Both the position numbers and the translations under genes were made by a program. Shown in pieces: positions 35,436 to 43,498 of a stretch of DNA of 64,000 nt. The notes under the pieces were generated by a model. The model saw nothing but the letters and a program-made list of their open reading frames with translations, searched no databases and was not told the DNA's origin. The stretch is from assembly GCF_003259315.1 (NCBI RefSeq), contig NZ_QLLT01000006.1, positions 62,001 to 126,000 of the forward strand, given 5' to 3'. Position 1 is the first letter of the stretch. Each line of letters opens with the position of its first letter. The stretch is from Kitasatospora sp. SolWspMP-SS2h (GTDB lineage: Bacteria; Actinomycetota; Actinomycetes; Streptomycetales; Streptomycetaceae).

Positions 35436-36476
35436 TTGGCCTCCCACCGCCGTCCCAAGCAGCCGAGCCGTGCGCGGATCTCCGTGTTCACCGCTGCCGC
35501 CGCGACCGCGGTCGCCCTGACGGCCCAGGCCAGCGCGCACGCCGCCCCGGCCCAGCCGAACAAGGACGAGGTGAAGGCGCAGGTCGACAAGCTGCTGGAG
35601 GAGCAGGAGCAGTCCGCCGAGAAGTACAACGGCGCCAAGGAGCGGGCCGACCAGCTGCGCAAGCAGGCCGACGACCTGCAGGACCAGGTGGCCCGCGGCC
35701 AGGAGCAGTTGACCGAGCTGGCCTCCGGGCTGGCGGCGGTGGCCGGCGACCAGTACCGGCAGGGCGGCGTCGACCCGTCGATGCAGCTGATGCTCTCCTC
35801 GAACCCGGACCAGTACCTCACCCAGGCCACCTCCTTCGGGCAGGCGGCCAGCACCCAGGCCGAGACGCTCAAGTCGCTCAAGGACCAGCAGCGCCGCCTG
35901 GACCAGCAGAAGCAGGAGGCCTCCCAGGTCCTCCAGGAGCTGGACAGCCAGACCCAGGCGCTCAACGACGCCAAGAACGACGTGAACGCCAAGCTCGCCG
36001 AGGCGCAGAAGCTGCTCTCCAAGCTGAACGCCGCGGACCGCGCCTCCATCCTCCGCGGCTCCGGCGGCGGCACCGCCTCGCGCAGCGCCTCCCGGGTCGA
36101 CCCGTCCACCCTGCCGCCGGCCAGCGGATACGCGGCGACCGCGGTGGCGGCCGCGCTGGGCAAGCAGGGCTCGGCGTACGTCTGGGGCGCCACCGGGTCG
36201 AGCACCTTCGACTGCTCGGGCCTGATGGTGTGGGCGTACAAGCAGGCCGGCGTCTCGCTGCCGCGCACCTCGCAGTCGCAGGGCAGCTACGGCACCAACG
36301 TGGGCACCGACTGGCACAACGCGCAGCCCGGCGACCTGGTCATCTACTACGGCGACCGGCACCACGTCGGCATGTACATCGGCAACGGCCTGGTGGTGCA
36401 CGCGCCGCGCACCGGTGACGTGGTGAAGACGATGAAGGTCGACACCCTGCCGATCTCCACCATCCGCCGGGTCTGA
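35436..36476 (+). CDS. Secreted NlpC/P60 peptidoglycan hydrolase, paralogue 1
   Basis: A 346-aa secreted endopeptidase cutting peptidoglycan stem peptides. It has a signal peptide (cleavage near AHAAPAQ), a ~180-residue coiled coil, and an NlpC/P60 domain with catalytic Cys in STFDCSGLMVWAYKQAG and His in RHHVGMYIGNG and VVHAP. TTG 35436 is chosen: GAAGGAG lies 7 nt upstream, and paralogue 2 starts at the equivalent codon (GTG). First of three tandem paralogues. A TAGGGT box near 35361 resembles the promoter of paralogue 2. Confidence 0.9.
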   Translation: MASHRRPKQPSRARISVFTAAAATAVALTAQASAHAAPAQPNKDEVKAQVDKLLEEQEQSAEKYNGAKERADQLRKQADDLQDQVARGQEQLTELASGLAAVAGDQYRQGGVDPSMQLMLSSNPDQYLTQATSFGQAASTQAETLKSLKDQQRRLDQQKQEASQVLQELDSQTQALNDAKNDVNAKLAEAQKLLSKLNAADRASILRGSGGGTASRSASRVDPSTLPPASGYAATAVAAALGKQGSAYVWGATGSSTFDCSGLMVWAYKQAGVSLPRTSQSQGSYGTNVGTDWHNAQPGDLVIYYGDRHHVGMYIGNGLVVHAPRTGDVVKTMKVDTLPISTIRRV

Positions 36477-36900
36477 CCGGGCGGGTCGGGTCTGACCCGG
36501 CGGACCGACTCCGGCCGGGGTTGGTCGACGGCCCGGCGAATCGGACAAACGCCCCACCGGGCGACAACTGACGCACTGTGACACGCCCGGGCGGGTCGGG
36601 ATCCTGCTGTGATCCGTGACACGCCCGGGTGTGGTGTTTCTCGACCGCAGGGTGAGAATTGCTCCGTGCTGGGTGGTGAACCGATCACGTTCGGTCATAA
36701 GTGTCGCGGTATTTGATTCAGAACCAGATTTTTTTCCGACAAGGATTTGAACGGATCACGGATCGGTTACTAGGGTCGTGCTTCGACCACCGCAGTGTCG
36801 ATCGCCCAAGGGGGCGGCGGCGGAGGTCGCCGCCGAGTCCGTGACGCAGCGGGCAGACCGTCAACACTGGGTCTGCCGACGGGGATACCCCTGCGGGGGT
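36477..36900 (+). promoter_or_regulatory. Promoter and leader upstream of the c-di-AMP riboswitch
   Basis: Non-coding. The 14-mer GTGACACGCCCGGG occurs twice in direct orientation (36578-36591, 36616-36629). An AT-rich patch with a T-run lies near 36729-36735, unusual for this genome. TTGAAC (36747-36752) and TAGGGT (36771-36776), 18 nt apart, are the likely promoter. GC hairpins follow before the aptamer. Confidence 0.55.
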
Positions 36901-37031
36901 GCTGTCGAACGGAGCCGGGGAACCACGTTCCCCCGGGGTGAATCGGCGCCGGGCCGACCGCCGCGCGCGGTCGGTGAAGCGCCGTAGGGCATCTCTTCCA
37001 GCCCGAACCCGTCAGCTCACCCGGTAGGCGG
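36901..37031 (+). ncRNA. c-di-AMP riboswitch (ydaO/yuaA type)
   Basis: The diagnostic strands are present in order: GGAGCCGGGGAACCACG, CGGGGTGAATCGG, the 3' half CTCTTCCAGCCCGAAC, then CCGTCAGCTCACCCGG and TAGGCGG. This matches the ydaO-class aptamer commonly found before NlpC/P60 and Rpf genes in actinobacteria. It ends 26 nt before the GTG of paralogue 2, with GAAGGAG between. High c-di-AMP should reduce expression of the hydrolase. The 5' boundary is approximate. Confidence 0.88.
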
Positions 37032-37056
37032 TGTGAGGAAGAAGGAGTCCGCCTTC

Positions 37057-38151
37057 GTGGCGTCCCATCGCCGTCCCAAGCCCATCGGCCGTGCCCGGGT
37101 CTCGATTCTCACTGCCACCGCCGCCGCTGCCGTGGCGCTCTCCGCCCAGGGCGGGGCGCACGCCGACCCGGCACCGACCAAGGACCAGGTCAAGGCCCAG
37201 GTCGACGAGCTCAACGAGCAGGCCGAGGTGAAGACGGAGGCGCTCAACGCCTCGGTCGAGAAGCAGCAGGACCTGCAGAAGCAGGTCGGCCAGCTCCAGG
37301 ACCAGCTCGCCCGGCAGCAGGAGCAGGTGACCTCCGCCCGGGAGTCGCTGGCCGGCATCGCCGCCGAGCAGTACCGCACCGGCACCATGCCGCAGACCAT
37401 GCAGCTGATGCTCTCCAGCAGCCCGGACACCTTCCTGGGCCAGGCCGGCGCGCTGAACGCGGTCGGCTCCACCCAGGCCGACCTGCTCAAGACCTTCCAG
37501 AACGAGCAGGCCAAGCTCGACGCGCAGCGCGAGGAGGCCGAGAGCAAGCTCGCCGAACTGGACACCACCACCAAGGCCCTCAAGGCCGACAAGGAGGACG
37601 TCCAGGCGAAGCTGGCCAAGGCCCAGGAACTGCTCAACACGCTGACCCAGCAGGAGCGCGAGCAGCTCGCCGCCGCCGAGGCCAAGGCCGCCGCGGACGC
37701 CAAGGCGAAGGCCGACTCCGCGCAGCAGCAGCAACAGCAGCAGCAGCCGCGGGCCTCCCGCGACAGCGGCCGGGCGGAGCTGAACGCCCCGGCGTCCTCC
37801 AGCTTCTCGGGCAACGCGGTCGGTGCGGCGGCCTCCAAGCTGGGCAGCTGGTACTCCTACGGCGCGGCCGGACCGAGCACCTTCGACTGCTCCGGGCTGA
37901 TGCAGTGGGCCTACAAGCAGGCCGGGGTGTCCATCCCGCGCACCTCGCAGGCGCAGGCCGGGGCCGGCACCAGCCTCGGCACCAACATCGCCAACGCCCG
38001 CCCGGGCGACCTGATCATCTACTACGGCGACCAGCACCACGTCGGCATGTACGTCGGCAACGGGCAGATCATCCACGCCCCGCACACCGGCGCGCAGGTC
38101 CGCTACGAGTCGGCGACCGCGATGCCGATCAACCGGATCGTCCGGATCTGA
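37057..38151 (+). CDS. Secreted NlpC/P60 hydrolase, paralogue 2, riboswitch-controlled
   Basis: A 364-aa close relative of paralogue 1: signal peptide (MASHRRPKPIGRARVSI, cleavage near AHADPAP), coiled coil, Gln-rich linker around 37725-37745, and NlpC/P60 domain with STFDCSGLMQWAYKQAG and QHHVGMYVGNG. GTG 37057 follows GAAGGAG by 9 nt; the in-frame GTG at 37033 lies on the riboswitch side of that site. Expression is set by the c-di-AMP aptamer just upstream, linking wall remodelling to turgor/osmotic signalling. Confidence 0.92.
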   Translation: MASHRRPKPIGRARVSILTATAAAAVALSAQGGAHADPAPTKDQVKAQVDELNEQAEVKTEALNASVEKQQDLQKQVGQLQDQLARQQEQVTSARESLAGIAAEQYRTGTMPQTMQLMLSSSPDTFLGQAGALNAVGSTQADLLKTFQNEQAKLDAQREEAESKLAELDTTTKALKADKEDVQAKLAKAQELLNTLTQQEREQLAAAEAKAAADAKAKADSAQQQQQQQQPRASRDSGRAELNAPASSSFSGNAVGAAASKLGSWYSYGAAGPSTFDCSGLMQWAYKQAGVSIPRTSQAQAGAGTSLGTNIANARPGDLIIYYGDQHHVGMYVGNGQIIHAPHTGAQVRYESATAMPINRIVRI

Positions 38152-38358
38152 CGCTCCGTCGAGGCCCCGGCCCGGTACCCCGCACGGGGTGCCGGGCCGC
38201 TCTCGTTCGGATGCCCGATTCGGGGTCAAATATTCGGTGCTGTCAGGGTTTGGACTGGATCGCTCCGAATCGCTAACCTCTGCCCCCGGGCCCCCGCGAG
38301 GACGGCCGTCCGACCGCGGGCGGCGGCGGAGGCCGGCCGCAGAACGGAGCCGTCGCGC

Positions 38359-39420
38359 GTGTCCGTGCCCCGCCGCACCCCACTGCCCGGCGTCCAGCGC
38401 CTCGCCCGCGCCCTGGCGCTCACCGCCGCCGCCACCGGCGCGCTCGGCCTGACCGTGGGCGGGGCCGCCGCGGCCCCGCTCAGCCCCGCCGACCCGCCCA
38501 ACCGCGGCGAGGTCAAGGCCCGGGTCGACCAGCTCTACGAGGAGGCCGAGCGGGCCTCCGAGCAGTGCAACGCCGCGCTGGAGCAGCAGCGGCGGCTCCA
38601 GGCCGAGGCCGGCGCCCTCCAGGACCAGGTCGCCGCCGGGCAGGAGGAGCTCAACCGGATGCGCGGCGACCTGGGCGCCGTCGCCGCCGCCGAGTACCGG
38701 TCCCAGGGCATCGACCCCGCCGTCCGGCTGATGCTCGACCAGGACCCGGCCGGCTACCTGACCGGCGCCCGCTCGCTCGAACAGGCCACCGCCCGGCAGG
38801 GCGACCGGCTGCGCGAGCTGGCCGAGCGGGCCCGGCGGCTCGACGAGCGCCGGCACGAGGCCGGCGCCAAGCTCGACGAGCTGGAGCGGGCCAGGCAGCG
38901 GCTGTCCGCCGCCAAGGACGAGGTCCGCGAGCGGCTGGCCGGGGCCCAGCGGCTGCTGAACGGCCTCGCCCCGGCCGAGCGGGCCCGCCTGACGGCCGAC
39001 GACGCCCGGGCGGCCCGGCAGCGCGCCACCCGCGGCACCGACCGGATCGACCTCGGCGACCAGCCGCCCTCCTCCGACCGGGCCGCCGCCGCGCTGGCCG
39101 CCGCCCTCTCCAAGATCGGCTCCCCCTACGTCTACGGATCGACCGGCCCCGGCACCTTCGACTGCTCCGGTCTGATGTACTGGTCGTGGCGGCAGGCCGG
39201 AGTGACCCTGCCGCGGACCTCGCAGGGACAGGCCACGGCCGGCCGGCGGGTGAGCCTCGCCGAAGCCCGGCCCGGAGACCTGGTGATCTTCTACAGCGAC
39301 AGGCACCACGTCGGCATGTACGCCGGCGGGGGCGTCGTCGTGCACGCCCCCTACCCCGGGGCCCGGGTCCGCTACGAGAGCGTCGGCGCGATGCCGGTCA
39401 ACACGGTGGTACGGGTCTGA
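38359..39420 (+). CDS. Secreted NlpC/P60 hydrolase, paralogue 3
   Basis: A 353-aa, more divergent paralogue with the same layout: signal peptide ending AAAAPLSP, Arg-rich coiled coil, and NlpC/P60 domain with GTFDCSGLMYWSWRQAG and RHHVGMYAGGG. It lacks the upstream riboswitch and the conserved MASHRRPK start. GTG 38359 gives MSVPRRTPLPG. Its stop overlaps the next gene's apparent CTG start (CTGA), so the two are probably coupled. Confidence 0.9.
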   Translation: MSVPRRTPLPGVQRLARALALTAAATGALGLTVGGAAAAPLSPADPPNRGEVKARVDQLYEEAERASEQCNAALEQQRRLQAEAGALQDQVAAGQEELNRMRGDLGAVAAAEYRSQGIDPAVRLMLDQDPAGYLTGARSLEQATARQGDRLRELAERARRLDERRHEAGAKLDELERARQRLSAAKDEVRERLAGAQRLLNGLAPAERARLTADDARAARQRATRGTDRIDLGDQPPSSDRAAAALAAALSKIGSPYVYGSTGPGTFDCSGLMYWSWRQAGVTLPRTSQGQATAGRRVSLAEARPGDLVIFYSDRHHVGMYAGGGVVVHAPYPGARVRYESVGAMPVNTVVRV

Positions 39421-40697
39421 GCCTCGTCGACGAGCCCCCGGTCACCGACCCGGCGACGGCCACCGGGCCGGGCCGGGCCGGCGCTCCGCTGTCCCGGCGG
39501 GCCGCCCTGCTGCTGGCCGCCGCCGGGGCCGCCCAGCTCTCGCTCCCGCCGGTCCGGCCCGCCCGGCCGGCCCCCGCCGCGCCGCCCGCGCCACCGCCCG
39601 GGCTGCGGGAGACCGCCGTGCGGCTGCTGGAGCAGCGGGCCCGCGCGGTGGCCGGCCGGGACACCGCCGGGCTGCTGGCGGGCTCCGCGGACGGCGCCGA
39701 GGAGGCCGACCGGGACCTGCTGACCCGGACCGCCGGGCTGCGCTTCGCCGCCTACACGCTGAAGCTGACCTCCTTCGCCGAGCCGCCCGCCGACGCGGAC
39801 CGGGTGCGGGTCGGCGCCGAACTGGGCTACCGGCTGGCCGGGGTGGACGACTACCCGGTGCTGCTGGAGCGGCAGGTCGAGCTGGTGCGCGAGGCGGCCG
39901 GCTGGCGGGTGGCCCGGGAGGTGCCGACCGGCGCGGCCGCGCCCTGGGACCTGGGCACCGTCCGGACCGCGGAGGGCAGGCGCGGCCTGGTGCTCGGCCT
40001 CGGCGAGGCGGCGGAACTGGCCGCGCTGGCCGAGCTGGCGGACCGGGCGGTGCCCGCGGTGGAGGCCGTCTGGGGGCCGTTCGCGGGCCGGCTGCTGCTC
40101 GAACTGCCGCTCACCGAGCAGCAGTTCGCCCGCCGGATGGACGTCTCCGCGGACGCCTACCAGGGCATAGCGGCGGTCACCCTGGCGGTCGGCGGCGCCC
40201 CCGTGCACACCCCCGCCGACCGGATCGTGGTCAACCCCGACGCGTACCGGCAGCTCAGCGAACTCGGCCGCCGGGTGGTGGTCACCCACGAGGCCACCCA
40301 CGTCGCGACCCGGGCCGACACCAGGTCCTGGACGCCGCTGTGGCTCTCCGAGGGCGTCGCCGACTACACCGGCTACCGGGACGCCGGGCGCACCGCCCGG
40401 CAGATCGCCCCCGAGCTGGCCAAGGACGTCCAGGCCGGGCGGCTGCCCGCCGCGCTGCCCGCCAACGAGGCGTTCACGGCCGGTGCGGCCGGCATCGCCC
40501 AGGCCTACGAGCTGGCCTGGCTGGCCTGCGACCTGATCGCCCGCCGGCACGGGCAGGACCGGCTGGTGGCGCTCTACCGCACCGTCGGGGCCTTCGGCGA
40601 GGGCGGGCTGGAGCGCGCCATGAAGGCCCAACTCGGGATCGGCGTCGCGGAGTTCACCAAGGAGTGGACGGCCGAGGTGGCCCGGCTCCGGAGCTGA
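39417..40697 (+). CDS. Secreted HExxH zinc metalloprotease-like protein, apparent CTG start
   Basis: A 426-aa protein with a twin-arginine-like signal (LSRRAALLLAAAGAAQL), a Pro/Ala linker, an NTF2-like region (about 60-160) and a C-terminal peptidase-MA-type domain with HEATH (residues 291-295) and the third-ligand helix LSEGVADYTGY. No ATG, GTG or TTG precedes the signal peptide in frame. CTG 39417, overlapping the stop of the NlpC/P60 gene, is the best start. Its partnership with a peptidoglycan hydrolase suggests cell-wall work; substrate unknown. Confidence 0.75.
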   Translation: MSLVDEPPVTDPATATGPGRAGAPLSRRAALLLAAAGAAQLSLPPVRPARPAPAAPPAPPPGLRETAVRLLEQRARAVAGRDTAGLLAGSADGAEEADRDLLTRTAGLRFAAYTLKLTSFAEPPADADRVRVGAELGYRLAGVDDYPVLLERQVELVREAAGWRVAREVPTGAAAPWDLGTVRTAEGRRGLVLGLGEAAELAALAELADRAVPAVEAVWGPFAGRLLLELPLTEQQFARRMDVSADAYQGIAAVTLAVGGAPVHTPADRIVVNPDAYRQLSELGRRVVVTHEATHVATRADTRSWTPLWLSEGVADYTGYRDAGRTARQIAPELAKDVQAGRLPAALPANEAFTAGAAGIAQAYELAWLACDLIARRHGQDRLVALYRTVGAFGEGGLERAMKAQLGIGVAEFTKEWTAEVARLRS

Positions 40698-40781
40698 TCC
40701 GGGCGAGCGGGCGGGCGGGTCCGGTCGGGTCGGGTCGGTCCGGTCGGTCCGGGCTGGGCTGGACCGGGCCGGGTGCCGCGC

Positions 40782-41684
40782 TCAGGCGTCGAGCGCCCGC
40801 TCCAGGCCGGGCGCGTCCAGGAACGCGGTGTGGGTGCCCGCGACGGTGCAGGTGTACGCCCCGGCCACCGCGCCGGCCCGCATGCACTCCTCCACCGGGC
40901 GGCCCGCCAGCCGCCGGTGCAGGAAGCCGGCGACGAAGGCGTCGCCCGCGCCGTTGCTGTCCACGACCGGGGCGCCCGGGTCGACCGCCGGGAAGTGCCG
41001 GGGCGCGGCGTCCTCCTGGGTCAGCAGGAAGGCGCCGTCCGCGCCCGCGGTGGCCACCACCAGCTCGGCCCGGCCCCGGGCCAGCACCGCGCGCATCACC
41101 GCCTCCGGACGGCCCCCGAGGCGGGCCGCGGAGAGGAACACCAGGTCCGAGCGGAGGGCGTAGTGCAGGTGGTGCTCGTCGGCGCCGTCCCAGGCGTGCA
41201 GGTCGGTGGAGCTGCTGCGGCCCAGCCGCTCGATGTCCGGGTACATGTCCCGGTTGACGCCGGTGATCGACAGGTGGACGTGCGCCGAGCGCTCCAGCAG
41301 CGGCAGCCAGAACGCGCGCGGCAGCCGGGCGTCCGCCGGGTGCCGGCCGTCGTAGAAGGAGAACCGCAGGCCGTCCCGGTCGACCAGGTTGACGCTGCGC
41401 GGGGTGCCGGCCGGGGCGGGCAGGTGGCTGAAGTCCAGGCCGCGGCGGGCGTACTCGGCCAGCACCAGGGCGCCCTGCGGGTCGTCGCCGAGGAAGTCGG
41501 CGAACTTGGTGCGCAGGCCGAGCGCCAGGCAGGCCAGGGCCACGCCGTTGCCGGTGTGCGCCGGGTAGTCCAGCACCGGGGGGACGGCCAGCGAGTCGCG
41601 GCCCGGCGGGACCTCCAGCCGGTCCACCCGCACGATGGTGTCCACGCCGACGCCACCGACGATCAGGATGTCGTAGTCGATCAT
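40782..41684 (-). CDS. PfkB family carbohydrate kinase
   Basis: A 300-aa ribokinase-fold kinase beginning MIDYDILIVGGVGVDTIVR. TGNGVALACLALGL is the sugar-binding glycine region, and DSNGAGDAFVAGFL holds the catalytic Asp and anion hole. It differs in sequence from the kinase at 16481. A 26-nt inverted-repeat operator lies 30 nt upstream. The ribosome-binding site is weak. The substrate is probably a sugar or nucleoside; it cannot be named. Confidence 0.88.
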   Translation of the reverse strand: MIDYDILIVGGVGVDTIVRVDRLEVPPGRDSLAVPPVLDYPAHTGNGVALACLALGLRTKFADFLGDDPQGALVLAEYARRGLDFSHLPAPAGTPRSVNLVDRDGLRFSFYDGRHPADARLPRAFWLPLLERSAHVHLSITGVNRDMYPDIERLGRSSSTDLHAWDGADEHHLHYALRSDLVFLSAARLGGRPEAVMRAVLARGRAELVVATAGADGAFLLTQEDAAPRHFPAVDPGAPVVDSNGAGDAFVAGFLHRRLAGRPVEECMRAGAVAGAYTCTVAGTHTAFLDAPGLERALDA

Positions 41685-41713
41685 CCGGCGATGGTGGCAG
41701 CCCGGGACCCGCA

Positions 41714-41739
41714 CTGCAAGGAATTTCAGAAACTTGCAG
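41714..41739. promoter_or_regulatory. CTGCAAG/CTTGCAG inverted-repeat operator
   Basis: CTGCAAG (41714-41720) and CTTGCAG (41733-41739) are perfect 7-bp arms around GAATTTCAGAAA, an island of AT in a GC-rich promoter. CTTGCAG units are known from LacI-family sites such as that of the Streptomyces maltose repressor MalR. A sugar-responsive repressor of the adjacent kinase is likely. Confidence 0.6.
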
Positions 41740-41757
41740 GGGGTGGTCCGGGGCGGG

Positions 41758-41830
41758 CCGGGACAAGACCGGGGGGCCGGGACAGGACCGGGGGAGGGCC
41801 GGGGCAGTACCGGGGAGGGCCGGGTCAGGG
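41758..41830. repeat. Imperfect tandem repeat, GCCGGGACAGGACCGGGGG-like
   Basis: About four degenerate copies of a roughly 20-nt unit (CCGGGACAAGACCGGGGG, CCGGGACAGGACCGGGGG and variants) fill the gap between the GT87 gene end and the kinase promoter. No coding sense. Confidence 0.6.
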
Positions 41831-43183
41831 GCGGTCGGCCGGGGTGAGGTCGTCCAGCAGGTCCTGCTCGTAGGCGATGCCCGGGCGCACCGGGTACTGC
41901 GGGCCGACCTGCCCGGCCGGCAGCACCACCGTGGTCGGCGCCTCCCGCTGCCGGGTCGAGCGCCACAGCCGGTACGCCGACAGCACCGTGCACGCCACCA
42001 GCAGCAGGTTGCGGGCGGCCAGCACCAGCACGCCGTCCAGCTCGCTGTGGTTCACCGAGCCGAACATCACCGGGAACTCCAGGGTGGTCAGCGCCGCCGC
42101 CACCAGCACCGGCACCGCCACCGGGCGCTGGCTGCTGCCGCGCACCGTCAGGCAGACCGCGACCAGGCCGACCACCCAGATCAGGTACTGCGGGCTGATC
42201 ACCCGGCTGGTCGTGACGAAGATCAGCAGCGCGCACAGCGCCGCGTCGAAGGTGGTCGCCGCCGTCCAGCGGGCCGCCCGCAGCCGCCACACCAGCAGCC
42301 AGCCGAAGCCCAGCACCGACAGCCCGACCATCACCTTGGAGATCACCGGCACCCACGGCCCGAGGAACTCCGTCGAGCCGTAGTTCATCGTGACGGTGCC
42401 GTGCCACGACCCCGCCAGCCGGGCGAAGTGCAGCGGCAGCGCGCCCACCGACTCGATCTCGATGCCGCGCTCCGACTGGAACTTCAGGAACTCGAACGCC
42501 CCGTTCATGCCCGCCGTCAGCAGGAACCCCAGCGCCGCCGCGAACGCCACCGCCGAGGTCCACGCCCGCCGGGTCCGCCGCCCGCGCGGCGAGCCGATCA
42601 GCGCCAGCAGCGGCCACACCTTCAACAGGCCGCCCAGGCCCAGCAGCACCCCGCTCAGCGCCGGGCGCCGCAGCATCACCAGCAGGCCGGCCACCGCCAG
42701 CGCCGTCACGATGATGTCGTACCGGCAGTACGCCGTCGGCCCCAGCAGCGGCACGCCCACCACCCAGTACCAGCCGCCCAGGTAGCTGCCGCCCCGGCGG
42801 ACGCCCGCCCGCATCAGCAGCGCCATCGCGGCCGCGTCCACCACCCCGCAGATCACGAAGAACGACACCAGGTACGACCAGGGCAGCAGCCCCGGCAGCA
42901 GGATCACCAGCGCCGCACCCGGCGGGTACTGCCAGGTCACGTCGTCCAGCGGGAAGGTGCCGGTGCGCAGCACCTCGTACCAGCTGTGGTAGATCACCGA
43001 GATGTCGGAGCTCACGTCGCCGATCTTCAGCACGTTGACAGCCATCAGGACGACCAGCACCCTGGTCGCCACCCAGCCGCCGGCCAGCGCCCACAGCGGA
43101 CGGCGGCTCGGCGCGGCAACGGCCGGGGATGCCGGCGCCGACGGCTCCGCGCCACCGGGCCTCTCGGCCTGGGCTGACTCCAC
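41825..43183 (-). CDS. GT87-like polyprenyl-phosphate-sugar glycosyltransferase
   Basis: A 452-aa integral membrane protein with about ten helices and the GT-C features of the GT87/DUF2029 family: an acidic motif in the first loop (KIGDVSSDISVIYHSW), WQYPPGAALVILLPGLLPW and GLLKVWPLLALIG. Mycobacterial relatives are mannosyltransferases acting on phosphatidylinositol mannosides or lipomannan. The divergent neighbour is a PimB-like GT4 enzyme, supporting a glycolipid role. The GTG start follows GGAGCGCA. Confidence 0.85.
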   Translation of the reverse strand: MESAQAERPGGAEPSAPASPAVAAPSRRPLWALAGGWVATRVLVVLMAVNVLKIGDVSSDISVIYHSWYEVLRTGTFPLDDVTWQYPPGAALVILLPGLLPWSYLVSFFVICGVVDAAAMALLMRAGVRRGGSYLGGWYWVVGVPLLGPTAYCRYDIIVTALAVAGLLVMLRRPALSGVLLGLGGLLKVWPLLALIGSPRGRRTRRAWTSAVAFAAALGFLLTAGMNGAFEFLKFQSERGIEIESVGALPLHFARLAGSWHGTVTMNYGSTEFLGPWVPVISKVMVGLSVLGFGWLLVWRLRAARWTAATTFDAALCALLIFVTTSRVISPQYLIWVVGLVAVCLTVRGSSQRPVAVPVLVAAALTTLEFPVMFGSVNHSELDGVLVLAARNLLLVACTVLSAYRLWRSTRQREAPTTVVLPAGQVGPQYPVRPGIAYEQDLLDDLTPADRP

Positions 43184-43498
43184 TGCGCTCCTTCAGGTCG
43201 TCGCGTGCACGCCGGAACACCGGGCGGACGGGGCCCCACCGGAAGGACCGCCGACCGGCCCGAACGGTTGCGGCGGCGCTCCCGACGTCACCGAACCGTG
43301 TCCGGACCGCCCGGGCGGCGGGCGGCTCCGGTCCGGTGCCGTTCCGGCCCCCGTCCGCCGGACCGGCGGTGCGGTCGGCGGTGCGGTGGCCGGGGCGGCC
43401 GGCGGCGCGGCCCGCGTTCCCGGTGGACGGGCACGGTGACCTATCGTACGGACCACTCACAGGTAGTCCGAGCACCCCCCGACCGAGCGAGCCGCGGC
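43184..43498. promoter_or_regulatory. Divergent promoter region of the two glycosyltransferase genes
   Basis: 315 nt of very GC-rich non-coding sequence; frames through it are Arg/Pro/Gly shadows. CTATCGTACGG near 43441 is the only AT-containing patch, and may be the -10 zone of the GT4 gene. No repeat or operator stood out. Confidence 0.35.
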
